This document shows, in pieces, positions 26,081 to 38,785 of a stretch of DNA of 64,000 nt (positions are counted from its first letter, which is position 1; each line of letters starts with the position of its first letter). Source of the DNA: Atherix ibis (lineage: Eukaryota > Arthropoda > Insecta > Diptera > Athericidae); assembly GCA_958298945.1 (NCBI GenBank), contig CATQJD010000146.1, forward strand, positions 2,914,001 to 2,978,000. The letters run 5' to 3'. The notes below the pieces were generated by a model. It was not told where the DNA came from, did no database searches, and saw nothing but the letters and a program-made list of their open reading frames with translations. The position numbers and the translations under genes are program-made.

Positions 26081-26910
26081 CTTACACATACTACTTCATA
26101 TTCCTCTTAAACATACTACTTCATATTCCGCTTAAATATACTACTTCATATTCCTCTTAAATATACTACTCCATATTCCTCTTGAACATACTACTTCATA
26201 TTCCTCTTAAATATACTACTGCATATTCCTTTTAAACATACTACTTCATATTCCTCTTAAATATACTACTTCATATTCCTCTTAAATATACTACTTCATA
26301 TTCCTCTTAAACATACTACTTCATATTCCTCTTAAACATACTACTTCATACTCCTCTTAAACATACTACTTCATATTCCTCTTAAACATACTACTTCATA
26401 TTCCTCTTAAATATACTACTTCATATTCCTCTTAAACATACTACTTCATATTCCTTTTAAACATACTACTTCATACTCCTCTTAAACATACTACTTCATA
26501 TTCCTCTTAAACATACTACTTCATATTCCTCTTAAATATACTACTTCATTATCCTCTTAAATATACTACTTCATATTTCTCTTAAACATACTAGTTCATA
26601 TTCCTCTTAAATATACTACTTCATATTACTCTTAAATATACTACTTCATATTCCTCTTAAGCATACTACTTCATATTCTTCTTAAACATACTACTTCATA
26701 TTCCTCTTAAATATACTACTTCATATTCCTCTTAAATATACTACTTCATATTCCTCTTAAACATACTACTTCATATTCCTCTTAAACATACAACTTCATA
26801 TTCCTCTTAAACATACTACTTCATATTCCTCTTAAACATACTACTTCATATTCCTCTTAAATATACTACTTCATATTCCTCTTAAACATACTACTTCATA
26901 TTCCTCTTAA

Positions 26911-27485
26911 ACATACTACCACATATTCCTCTTAAATATACTACTTCATATTCCTCTTAAATATACTACTCCATATTCCTCTTGAACATACTACTTCATA
27001 TTCCTCTTAAATATACTACTTCATATTCCTCTTAAATATACTACTTTATATTCCTCTTAAACATACTACTTCATATTCCTCTTACACATACTACTTCATA
27101 TTTCTCTTAAACATACTACTTCATATTCCGCTTAAATATACTACTTCATATTCCTCTTAAATATACTACTTCATATTCCTCTTAAGCACACTACTTCATA
27201 TTCCTCTTAAATATACTACTTCATTATCCTCTTAAATATACTACTTCATATTTCTCTTAAACATACAACTTCATATTCCTCTTAAATATACTACTTCATA
27301 TTACTCTTAAATATACTACTTCATATTCCTCTTAAGCATACTACTTCATATTCCTCTTCAACATACTACTTCATATTCCTCTTAAATATATTACTTCATA
27401 TTCCTCTTAAATATACTACTTCATATTCCTCTTAAACATACTACTTCATATTCCTCTTAAACATACTACTTCATATTTCTCTTAA
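26911..27485. repeat. 1425-bp series, second member
   Basis: TACCACA (26917), TTAAGCACAC (27181, a variant of AAACACAC) and CCTCTTCAAC (27351) sit 1425 bp after their counterparts at 25492, 25756 and 25926. The DNA between the members (26430-26910) is also reused at 27780-28260, at 1350 bp. Confidence 0.8.
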
Positions 27486-28335
27486 ATATACTAATTCATA
27501 TTCATCTTAAACATACTATTTTATATTCCTCTTAAACATACTACTTCATATTCCTCTTAAATATACTACTTCATATTCCTCTTAAATATACTACTTCATA
27601 TTCCTCTTAAATATACTACTTCATTATCCTCTTAAATATACTACTTCATATTCCCCTTAAAAATATTACTTCATATTTCTCTTAAATATACTACTTCATA
27701 TTCCTCTTAAACATACTATTTAATATTCCTCTTAAACATACTACTTCATATTCCTCTTAAATATACTACTTCATATTTCTCTTAAACATACTACTTCATA
27801 TTCCTCTTAAACATACTACTTCATACTCCTCTTAAACATACTACTTCATATTCCTCTTAAACATACTACTTCATATTCCTCTTAAATATACTACTTCATT
27901 ATCCTCTTAAATATACTACTTCATATTTCTCTTAAACATACTAGTTCATATTCCTCTTAAATATACTACTTCATATTACTCTTAAATATACTACTTCATA
28001 TTCCTCTTAAGCATACTACTTCATATTCCTCTTAAACATACTACTTCATATTCCTCTTAAATATACTACTTCATATTCCTCTTAAATATACTACTTCATA
28101 TTCCTCTTAAACATACTACTTCATATTCCTCTTAAACATACAACTTCATATTCCTCTTAAACATACTACTTCATATTCCTCTTAAACATACTACTTCATA
28201 TTCCTCTTAAATATACTACTTCATATTCCTCTTAAACATACTACTTCATATTCGTCTTAAATATACTACTTCATATTCCTCTTAAACATAATACTTCATA
28301 TTCCTCTTAAATATACTACTTCATATTCCTCTTAA

Positions 28336-28785
28336 ACATACTACCACATATTCCTCTTAAATATACTACTTCATATTCCTCTTAAATATACTACTCCATA
28401 TTCCTCTTGAACATACTACTTCATATTCCTCTTAAATATACTACTTCATATTCCTCTTAAATATACTACTTTATATTCCTCTTAAACATACTACTTCATA
28501 TTCCTCTTACACATACTACTTCATTATCCTCTTAAATATACTACTTCATATTTCTCTTAAACATACTACTTCATATTCTTCTTTAATATACTACTTCATA
28601 TTACTCTTAAATATACTACTTCATATTCCTCTTAAGCATACTACTTCATATTCCTCTTCAACATACTACTTCATATTCCTCTTAAATATATTACTTCATA
28701 TTCCCCTTAAATATACTACTTCATATTCCTCTTAAACATACTACCTAATATTCCTCTTAAACATACTACTTCATATTTCTCTTAA
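28336..28785. repeat. 1425-bp series, third member, with a five-monomer loss
   Basis: TACCACA (28342) is 1425 bp after 26917, but later markers are only 1300 bp from theirs (CCTCTTCAAC 27351/28651, the CTATTTTATATT monomer 27511/28811). A 125-bp deletion has fused the CTTACACAT monomer directly to CTTCATTATCC near 28511 and removed the TTCCGCTT and CACAC monomers. Confidence 0.8.
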
Positions 28786-30110
28786 ATATACTAATACATA
28801 TTCATCTTAAACATACTATTTTATATTCCTCTTAAACATACTACTTCATATTCCTCTTAAATATACTACTTCATATTCCTCTTAAATATACTACTTCATA
28901 TTCCTCTTAAATATACTACTTCATTATCCTCTTAAATATACTACTTCATATTCCCCTTAAAAATATTACTTCATATTTCTCTTAAATATACTACTTCATA
29001 TTCCTCTTAAACATACTATTTAATATTCCTCTTAAACATACTACTTCATATTCCTCTTAAATATATTACTTCATATTTCTCTTAAATATACTACCTCATA
29101 TTATTCTAAAATATTCTACTTCATATTCCTCTTAAACATACTACTTCATATTCCTCTTAAACATACTACTTAATATTCCTCTTAAACATACTACTCCATA
29201 TTCCTCTTAAATATACTACTTCATATTCCTCTTACACATACTACTTCATATTCCTCTTAAACATACTACTTCATATTCCGCTTAAATATACTACTTCATA
29301 TTCCTCTTAAATATACTACTCCATATTCCTCTTGACCATACTACTTCATATTCCTCTTAAATATACTACTGCATATTCCTTTTAAACATACTACTTCATA
29401 TTCCTCTTAAATATACTACTTCATATTCCTCTTAAATATACTACTTCATATTCCTCTTAAACATACTACTTCATATTCCTCTTAAACATACTACTTCATA
29501 CTCCTCTTAAACATACTACTTCATATTCCTCTTAAACATACTACTTCATATTCCTCTTAAATATACTACTTCATATTCCTCTTAAACATACTACTTCATA
29601 TTCCTCTTAAACATACTACTTCATACTCCTCTTAAACATACTACTTCATATTCCTCTTAAACATACTACTTCATATTCCTCTTAAATATACTACTTCATT
29701 ATCCTCTTAAATATACTACTTCATATTTCTCTTAAACATACTAGTTCATATTCCTCTTAAATATACTACTTCATATTACTCTTAAATATACTACTTCATA
29801 TTACTCTTAAGCATACTACTTCATATTCCTCTTAAACATACTACTTCATATTCCTCTTAAATATACTACTTCATAATCCTCTTAAATATACTACTTCATA
29901 TTCCTCTTAAACATACTACTTTATATTCCTCTTAAACATACAACTTCATATTCCTCTTAAACATACTCCTTCATATTCCTCTTAAACATACTACTTCATA
30001 TTCCTCTTAAATATACTACTTCATATTCCTCTTAAACATACTACTTCATATTCCTCTTAAATATACTACTTCATATTCCTCTTAAACATACTACTTCATA
30101 TTCCTCTTAA
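28761..30110. repeat. 1350-bp tandem HOR, copy 1
   Basis: Fifty-four monomers. The CTATTTTATATT monomer (28811/30161), the CTGCATATTCC monomer (29371, appearing as CTGCTTATTCC at 30721) and ACATACTCC (29961/31311) are spaced 1350 bp. Confidence 0.87.
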
Positions 30111-31460
30111 ATATACTACTTCATATTTCTCTTAAATATACTAATTCATATTCATCTTAAACATACTATTTTATATTCCTCTTAAACATACTACTTCATA
30201 TTCCTCTTAAATATACTACTTCATATTCCTCTTAAATATACTACTTCATATTCCTCTTAAATATACTACTTCATTATCCTCTTAAGTATACTACTTCATA
30301 TTCCCCTTAAAAATATTACTTCATATTTCTCTTAAATATACTACTTCATATTCCTCTTAAACATACTATTTAATATTCCTCTTAAACATACTACTTCATA
30401 TTCCTCTTAAATATATAACTTCATATTTCTCTTAAATATACTACCTCATATTATTCTAAAATATTCTACTTCATATTCCTCTTAAACATACTACTTCATA
30501 TTCCTCTTAAACATACTACTTAATATTCCTCTTAAACATACTACTCCATATTCCTCTTAAATATACTACTTCATATTCCTCTTACACATACTACTTCATA
30601 TTCCTCTTAAACATACTACTTCATATTCCGCTTAAATATACTACTTCATATTCCTCTTAAATATACTACTCCATATTCCTCTTGAACATACTACTTCATA
30701 TTCCTCTTAAATATACTACTGCTTATTCCTTTTAAACATACTACTTCATATTCCTCTTAAATATACTACTTCATATTCCTCTTAAATATACTACTTCATA
30801 TTCCTCTTAAACATACTACTTCATATTCCTCTTAAACATACTACTTCATACTCCTCTTAAACATACTACTTCATATTCCTCTTAAACATACTACTTCATA
30901 TTCCTCTTAAATATACTACTTCATATTCCTCTTAAACATACTACTTCATATTCCTCTTAAACATACTACTTCATACTCCTCTTAAACATACTACTTCATA
31001 TTCCTCTTAAACATACTACTTCATATTCCTCTTAAATATACTACTTCATTATCCTCTTAAATATACTACTTCATATTTCTCTTAAACATACTAGTTCATA
31101 TTCCTCTTAAATATACTACTTCATATTACTCTTAAATATACTACTTCATATTCCTCTTAAGCATACTACTTCATATTCCTCTTAAACATACTACTTCATA
31201 TTCCTCTTAAATATACTACTTCATATTCCTCTTAAATATACTACTTCATATTCCTCTTAAACATACTACTTTATATTCCTCTTAAACATACAACTTCATA
31301 TTCCTCTTAAACATACTCCTTCATATTCCTCTTAAACATACTACTTCATATTCCTCTTAAATATACTACTTCATATTCCTCTTAAACATACTACTTCATA
31401 TTCCTCTTAAATATACTACTTCATATTCCTCTTAAACATACTACTTCATATTCCTCTTAA
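30111..31460. repeat. 1350-bp tandem HOR, copy 2
   Basis: This is a direct copy of 28761-30110, with minor private changes such as TTAAGTATAC near 30281 and ATATATAAC near 30411. Confidence 0.87.
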
Positions 31461-31514
31461 ATATACTACTTCATATTCCTCTTAAACATACTATCACATA
31501 TTCCTCTTAAATAT

Positions 31515-33060
31515 ACTACTTCATATTCCTCTTAAATATACTACTCCATATTCCTCTTGAACATACTACTTCATATTCCTCTTAAATATACTACTTCATA
31601 TTCCTCTTAAATATACTACTTTATATTCCTCTTAAACATACTACTTCATATTCCTCTTACACATACTACTTCATATTTCTCTTAAACATACTACTTCATA
31701 TTCCGCTTAAATATACTACTTCATATTCCTCTTAAATATACTACTTCATATTCATCTTAAACACAGTACTTCATATTCCTCTTAAATATACTACTTCATT
31801 ATCCTCTTAAATATACTACTTCATATTTCTCTTAAACATACTACTTCATATTCCTCTTAAATATACTACTTCATATTACTCTTAAATATACTACTTCATA
31901 TTCCTCTTAAGCATACTACTTCATATTCCTCTTCAACATACTACTTCATATTCCTCTTAAATATATTACTTCATATTCCTCTTAAATATACTACTTCATA
32001 TTCCTCTTAAACATACTACTTCATATTCCTCTTAAACATACTACTTCATATTCCTCTTAAACATACCAATTCATATTCCTCTTAAACATACTACTTCATA
32101 TTCCTCTTACATATACTACTTCATATTCCTCTTAAACATACTACTTCATATTCCTCTTAAATATACTACTTCATATTCCTCTTAAACATACTACTTCATA
32201 TTCCTCTTAAATATACTACTTTATATTCCTCTTAAACATTCTACTTCATATTCCTCTTAAACATCCTACTTCATATTTCTCTTAAACATACTACTTCATA
32301 TTCCTCTTAAATATACTACTTTGTATTACTCTTAAATATACTACTTCATATTCCTCTTAAACATACTACTTCATATTCCTCTTAAACATACTACTTCATA
32401 TTCCTGTTTAACATACTACTTCATATTCCTCTTAAACATACTAATTCATATTCCTCTAAAACATACTACTTCATATTCCTCTTAAACATACTACTTCATA
32501 TTCCTCTTAAATATACTATTTCATATTCCTCTTAAATATACTACTTCATTATCCTCTTAAATATACTACTTCCTATTCCTCTTAAACATAATACTTCGTA
32601 TTCCTCTTAAACATACTACTTCATATTCCTCTTAAATATACTACTTCATATTACTCTTAAATATACTACTTCATATTCCTCTTAAACATACTATTTCATA
32701 TTCCTCTTAAACATACTACTTCATATTCCTGTTAAACATACTACTTCATATTCCTCTTAAACATACTACTTCATATTCCTCTAAAACATACTACTTCATA
32801 TTCCTCTTTAACATACTACTTCATATTCCCCTTAAATATACTACTTCATATTCCTCTTAAATATACTACTTCATTATCCTCTTAAATATACTACTTCATA
32901 TTTCTCTTAAACATATTACTTCATATTTCTCTTAAATATACTAATTCATATTCATCTTAAACATACTATTTTATATTCCTCTTAAACATACTACTTCATA
33001 TTCCTCTTAAATATACTACTTCATATTCCTCTTAAATATACTACTTCATATTCCTCTTAA
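31515..33060. repeat. 1.55-kb distant copy of 22015-23560 (9500 bp)
   Basis: CTTTGTATTAC (22816/32316), ACATCCTAC (22761/32261), the CACACT monomer (22261, AACACAGTAC at 31761) and the CTATTTTATATT monomer (23461/32961) all share a 9500-bp offset. Beyond about 33060 the two differ by one monomer and then diverge. Confidence 0.82.
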
Positions 33061-33610
33061 ATATACTACTTCATTATCCTCTTAAATATACTACTTCATA
33101 TTCCCTTTAAAAATATTACTTCATATTTCTCTTAAATATACTACTTCATATTCCTCTTAAACATACTATTTAATATTCCTCTTAAACATACTACTTCATA
33201 TTCCTCTTAAACACACTACTTCATATTCCTCTTAAATATACTACTTCATTATCCTCTTAAATATACTACTTCATATTTCTCTTAAACATACTACTTCATA
33301 TTCCTCTTAAATATACTACTTCATATTACTATTAAATATACTACTTCATATTCCTCTTAAGCATACTACTTCATATTCCTCTTCAACATACTACTTCATA
33401 TTCCTCTTAAATATATTACTTCATATTCCTCTTAAATAATCTACTTCATATTCCTCTTAAACATACAACTTCATATTCCTCTAAAACATACTACTTCATA
33501 TTTCTCTTAAATATACTACTTCTTATTCCTCTTAAACATACTACTTCATATTCCTCTTAAACATACTACTTCATACTCCTCTTAAACATACTACTTCATA
33601 TTCCTCTTAA
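32611..33610. repeat. 1000-bp tandem HOR, copy 1
   Basis: Forty monomers. CCTGTTAAAC (32731/33731), the CTATTTTATATT monomer (32961/33961), TTCCCTTTAAAAATATT (33101/34101) and CTTCTTATTCC (33521/34521) repeat at 1000 bp. Private changes in this copy include ACTATTAAAT (33331) and AAATAATCTAC (33435). Confidence 0.88.
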
Positions 33611-34610
33611 ACATACTACTTCATATTCCACTTAAATATACTACTTCATATTACTCTTAAATATACTACTTCATATTCCTCTTAAACATACTATTTCATA
33701 TTCCTCTTAAACATACTACTTCATATTCCTGTTAAACATACTACTTCATATTCCTCTTAAACATACTACTTCATATTCCTCTAAAACATACTACTTCATA
33801 TTCCTCTTTAACATACTACTTCATATTCCCCTTAAATATACTACTTCATATTCCTCTTAAATATACTACTTCATTATCCTCTTAAATATACTACTTCATA
33901 TTTCTCTTAAACATATTACTTCATATTTCTCTTAAATATACTAATTCATATTCATCTTAAACATACTATTTTATATTCCTCTTAAACATACTACTTCATA
34001 TTCCTCTTAAATATACTACTTCATATTCCTCTTAAATATACTACTTCATATTCCTCTTAAATATACTACTTCATTATCCTCTTAAATATACTACTTCATA
34101 TTCCCTTTAAAAATATTACTTCATATTCCTCTTAAATATACTACTTCATATTCCTCTTAAACATACTATTTAATATTCCTCTTAAACATACTACTTCATA
34201 TTCCTCTTAAACACACTACTTCATATTCCTCTTAAATATACTACTTCATTATCCTCTTAAATATACTACTTCATATTTCTCTTAAACATACTACTTCATA
34301 TTCCTCTTAAATATACTACTTCATATTACTCTTAAATATACTACTTCATATTCCTCTTAAGCATACTACTTCATATTCCTCTTCAACATACTACTTCATA
34401 TTCCTCTTAAATATATTACTTCATATTCCTCTTAAATATACTACTTCATATTCCTCTTAAACATACAACTTCATATTCCTCTAAAACATACTACTTCATA
34501 TTTCTCTTAAATATACTACTTCTTATTCCTCTTAAACATACTACTTCATATTCCTCTTAAACATACTACTTCATACTCCTCTTAAACATACTACTTCATA
34601 TTCCTCTTAA
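33611..34610. repeat. 1000-bp tandem HOR, copy 2
   Basis: This is a direct copy of 32611-33610. It opens with a TTCCACTTAA monomer (33621) that is not found at the matching place in copy 1, close to the exchange point. Confidence 0.86.
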
Positions 34611-34710
34611 ACATACTACTTCATATTCCTCTTAAATATACTACTTCATTATCCTCTTAAATATACTACTTCATATTTCTCTTAAACATACTAGTTCATA
34701 TTCCTCTTAA

Positions 34711-35410
34711 ATATACTACTTCATATTACTCTTAAATATACTACTTCATATTCCTCTTAAGCATACTACTTCATATTCCTCTTAAACATACTACTTCATA
34801 TTCCTCTTAAATATACTACTTCATATTCCTCTTAAATATACAACTTCATATTCCTCTTAAACATACTACTTCATATTCCTCTTAAACATACTACTTCATA
34901 TTCCTCTTAAACATACTACTTCATATTCCTCTTAAACATACTACTTCATATTCCTCTTAAATATACTACTTCATATTCCTCTTAAACATACTACTTCATA
35001 TTTCTCTTAAATATACTACTTCATATTCCTCTTAAACATACTACTTCATATTCCTCTTAAATATACTACTTCATATTCCTCTTAAACATACTACCACATA
35101 TTCCTCTTAAACATACTACTTCATATTTCTCTTAAACATACTACTTCATATTCCTCTTAAATATACTACTTCATATTACTCTAAAATATACTACTTCATA
35201 TTCCTCTTAAACATACTACTTCATATTCCTCTTAAACATACTACTTTATATTCCTGTTAAACATACTACTTCATATTCCTCTTAAACATACTACTTCATA
35301 TTCCTCTAAAACATACTACTTCATATTCCTCTTAAACATACTACTCCATATTCCTCTTCAGTATACTACTTCATATTCCTCTTAAATATACTACTTCATT
35401 ATCCTCTTAA
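34711..35410. repeat. 700-bp tandem HOR, copy 1
   Basis: TTAAGC (34761/35461), TACCACA (35092/35792) and CCTCTTCA (35351/36051) are spaced 700 bp. One private change is CTTCAGTATAC at 35359. Confidence 0.85.
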
Positions 35411-36135
35411 ATATACTACTTCATATTACTCTTAAATATACTACTTCATATTCCTCTTAAGCATACTACTTCATATTCCTCTTAAACATACTACTTCATA
35501 TTCCTCTTAAATATACTACTTCATATTCCTCTTAAATATACTACTTCATATTCCTCTTAAACATACTACTTCATATTCCTCTTAAACATACTACTTCATA
35601 TTCCTCTTCAACATACTACTTCATATTCCTCTTAAACATACTACTTCATATTCCTCTTAAATATACTACTTCATATTCCTCTTAAACATACTACTTCATA
35701 TTTCTCTTAAATATACTACTTCATATTCCTCTTAAACATACTACTTCATATTCCTCTTAAATATACTACTTCATATTCCTCTTAAACATACTACCACATA
35801 TTCCTCTTAAACATACTACTTCATATTTCTCTTAAACATACTACTTCATATTCCTCTTAAATATACTACTTCATATTACTCTAAAATATACTACTTCATA
35901 TTCCTCTTAAACATACTACTTCATATTCCTCTTAAACATACTACTTTATATTCCTGTTAAACATACTACTTCATATTCCTCTTAAACATACTACTTCATA
36001 TTCCTCTAAAACATACTACTTCATATTCCTCTTAAACATACTACTCCATATTCCTCTTCAATATACTACTTCATATTCCTCTTAAATATACTACTTCATT
36101 ATCCTCTTAAATATACTACTTCATATTCCTCTTAA
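35411..36135. repeat. 700-bp tandem HOR, copy 2, also copied to 37936-38660
   Basis: This is a direct copy of 34711-35410. It is found again 2525 bp away (TTAAGC 35461/37986, TACCACA 35792/38317). After 36136 the distant copy lacks two monomers: the ACATATGAC monomer and its neighbour are gone, and spacing falls to 2475 bp (ACATATTATTT 36186/38661, CTTCATGTTCCTCC 36341/38816). Confidence 0.83.
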
Positions 36136-36585
36136 ACATATGACTTCATATTTCTCTTAAATATACTACTTCATATTCCTCTTAAACATATTATTTCATA
36201 TTCCTCTTAAACATACTACTTCATATTCCTCTTAAATATACCACTTCATATTTCTCTTAAATATACTACTTCATATTCCTCTTAAATATACTACCTCATA
36301 TTCCTCTTAAACATACTACTTCATATTTCTCTTCATTATACTACTTCATGTTCCTCCTAAATATACTACTTCATATTCCTCTTAAATATACTACTTCATA
36401 TTCCTCTTAAACATACTACTTCATATTCCTCTTAAACATACTACTTTATACTCCTCTTAAACATATTACTTCATATTCCTCTTAAACATACTACTTCATA
36501 TTCCTCTTAAATATATTACTTCATTATCCTCTTAAATATACTACTTCATGTTTCTCTTAAACATACTACTTCATATTCCTCTTAA

Positions 36586-37860
36586 ACATACTACTTCATA
36601 TTCCTCTTAAACATACTACTTCATATTCCTGTTTAACATACTACTTCATATTCCTCTTAAACATACTAATTCATATTCCTCTAAAACATACTACTTCATA
36701 TTCCTCTTAAACATACTACTTCATATTCCTCTTAAATATACTATTTCATATTCCTCTTAAATATACTACTTCATTATCCTCTTAAATATACTACTTCCTA
36801 TTCCTCTTAAACATAATACTTCGTATTCCTCTTAAACATACTACTTCATATTCCTCTTAAATATACTACTTCATATTACTCTTAAATATACTACTTCATA
36901 TTCCTCTTAAACATACTATTTCATATTCCTCTTAAACATACTACTTCATATTCCTGTTAAACATACTACTTCATATTCCTCTTAAACATACTACTTCATA
37001 TTCCTCTAAAACATACTACTTCATATTCCTCTTTAACATACTACTTCATATTCCCCTTAAATATACTACTTCATATTCCTCTTAAATATACTACTTCATT
37101 ATCCTCTTAAATATACTACTTCATATTACTCTTAAACATATTACTTCATATTTCTCTTAAATATACTAATTCATATTCATCCTAAACATACTATTTTATA
37201 TTCCTCTTAAACATACTACTTCATATTCCTCTTAAATATACTACTTCATATTCCTCTTAAATATACTACTTCATATTCCTCTTAAATATACTACTTCATT
37301 ATCCTCTTAAATATACTACTTCATATTCCCTTTAAAAATATTACTTCATATTTCTCTTAAATATACTACTTCATATTCCTCTTAAACATACTATTTAATA
37401 TTCCTCTTAAACATACTACTTCATATTCCTCTTAAACACACTACTTCATATTCCTCTTAAATATACTAGTTCATTATCCTCTTAAATATACTACTTCATA
37501 TTTCTCTTAAACATACTACTTCATATTCCTCTTAAATATACTACTTCATATTACTCTTAAATATACTACTTCATATTCCTCTTAAGCATACTACTTCATA
37601 TTCCTCTTCAACATACTACTTCATATTCCTCTTAAATATATTACTTCATATTCCTCTTAAATATACTACTTCATATTCCTCTTAAACATACAACTTCATA
37701 TTCCTCTAAAACATACTACTTCATATTTCTCTTAAATATACTACTTCATATTCCTCTTAAACATACTACTTCATATTCCTCTTAAACATACTACTTCATA
37801 CTCCTCTTAAACATACTACTTCATATTCCTCTTAAACATACTACTTCATATTCCTCTTAA
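36586..37860. repeat. 1.28-kb distant copy of 32361-33635 (4225 bp)
   Basis: CCTGTTTA (32406/36631), TCCTATTCC (32571/36796), and the CTATTTTATATT monomer (32961/37186, here preceded by CATCCTAAAC) share a 4225-bp spacing. Confidence 0.82.
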
Positions 37861-38785
37861 ATATACTACTTCATTATCCTCTTAAATATACTACTTCATA
37901 TTTCTCTTAAACATACTAGTTCATATTCCTCTTAAATATACTACTTCATATTACTCTTAAATATACTACTTCATATTCCTCTTAAGCATACTACTTCATA
38001 TTCCTCTTAAACATACTACTTCATATTCCTCTTAAATATACTACTTCATATTCCTCTTAAATATACTACTTCATATTCCTCTTAAACATACTACTTCATA
38101 TTCCTCTTAAACATACTACTTCATATTCCTCTTAAACATACTACTTCATATTCCTCTTAAACATACTACTTCATATTCCTCTTAAATATACTACTTCATA
38201 TTCCTCTTAAACATACTACTTCATATTTCTCTTAAATATACTACTTCATATTCCTCTTAAACATACTACTTCATATTCCTCTTAAATATACTACTTCATA
38301 TTCCTCTTAAACATACTACCACATATTCCTCTTAAACATACTACTTCATATTTCTCTTAAACATACTACTTCATATTCCTCTTAAATATACTACTTCATA
38401 TTACTCTAAAATATACTACTTCATATTCCTCTTAAACATACTACTTCATATTCCTCTTAAACATACTACTTTATATTCCTGTTAAACATACTACTTCATA
38501 TTCCTCTTAAACATACTACTTCATATTCCTCTAAAACATACTACTTCATATTCCTCTTAAACATACTACTCCATATTCCTCTTCAATATACTACTTCATA
38601 TTCCTCTTAAATATACTACTTCATTATCCTCTTAAATATACTACTTCATATTCCTCTTAAACATATTATTTCATATTCCTCTTAAACATACTACTTCATA
38701 TTCCTCTTAAATATACCACTTCATATTTCTCTTAAATATACTACTTCATATTCCTCTTAAATATACTACCTCATATTCCTCTTAA

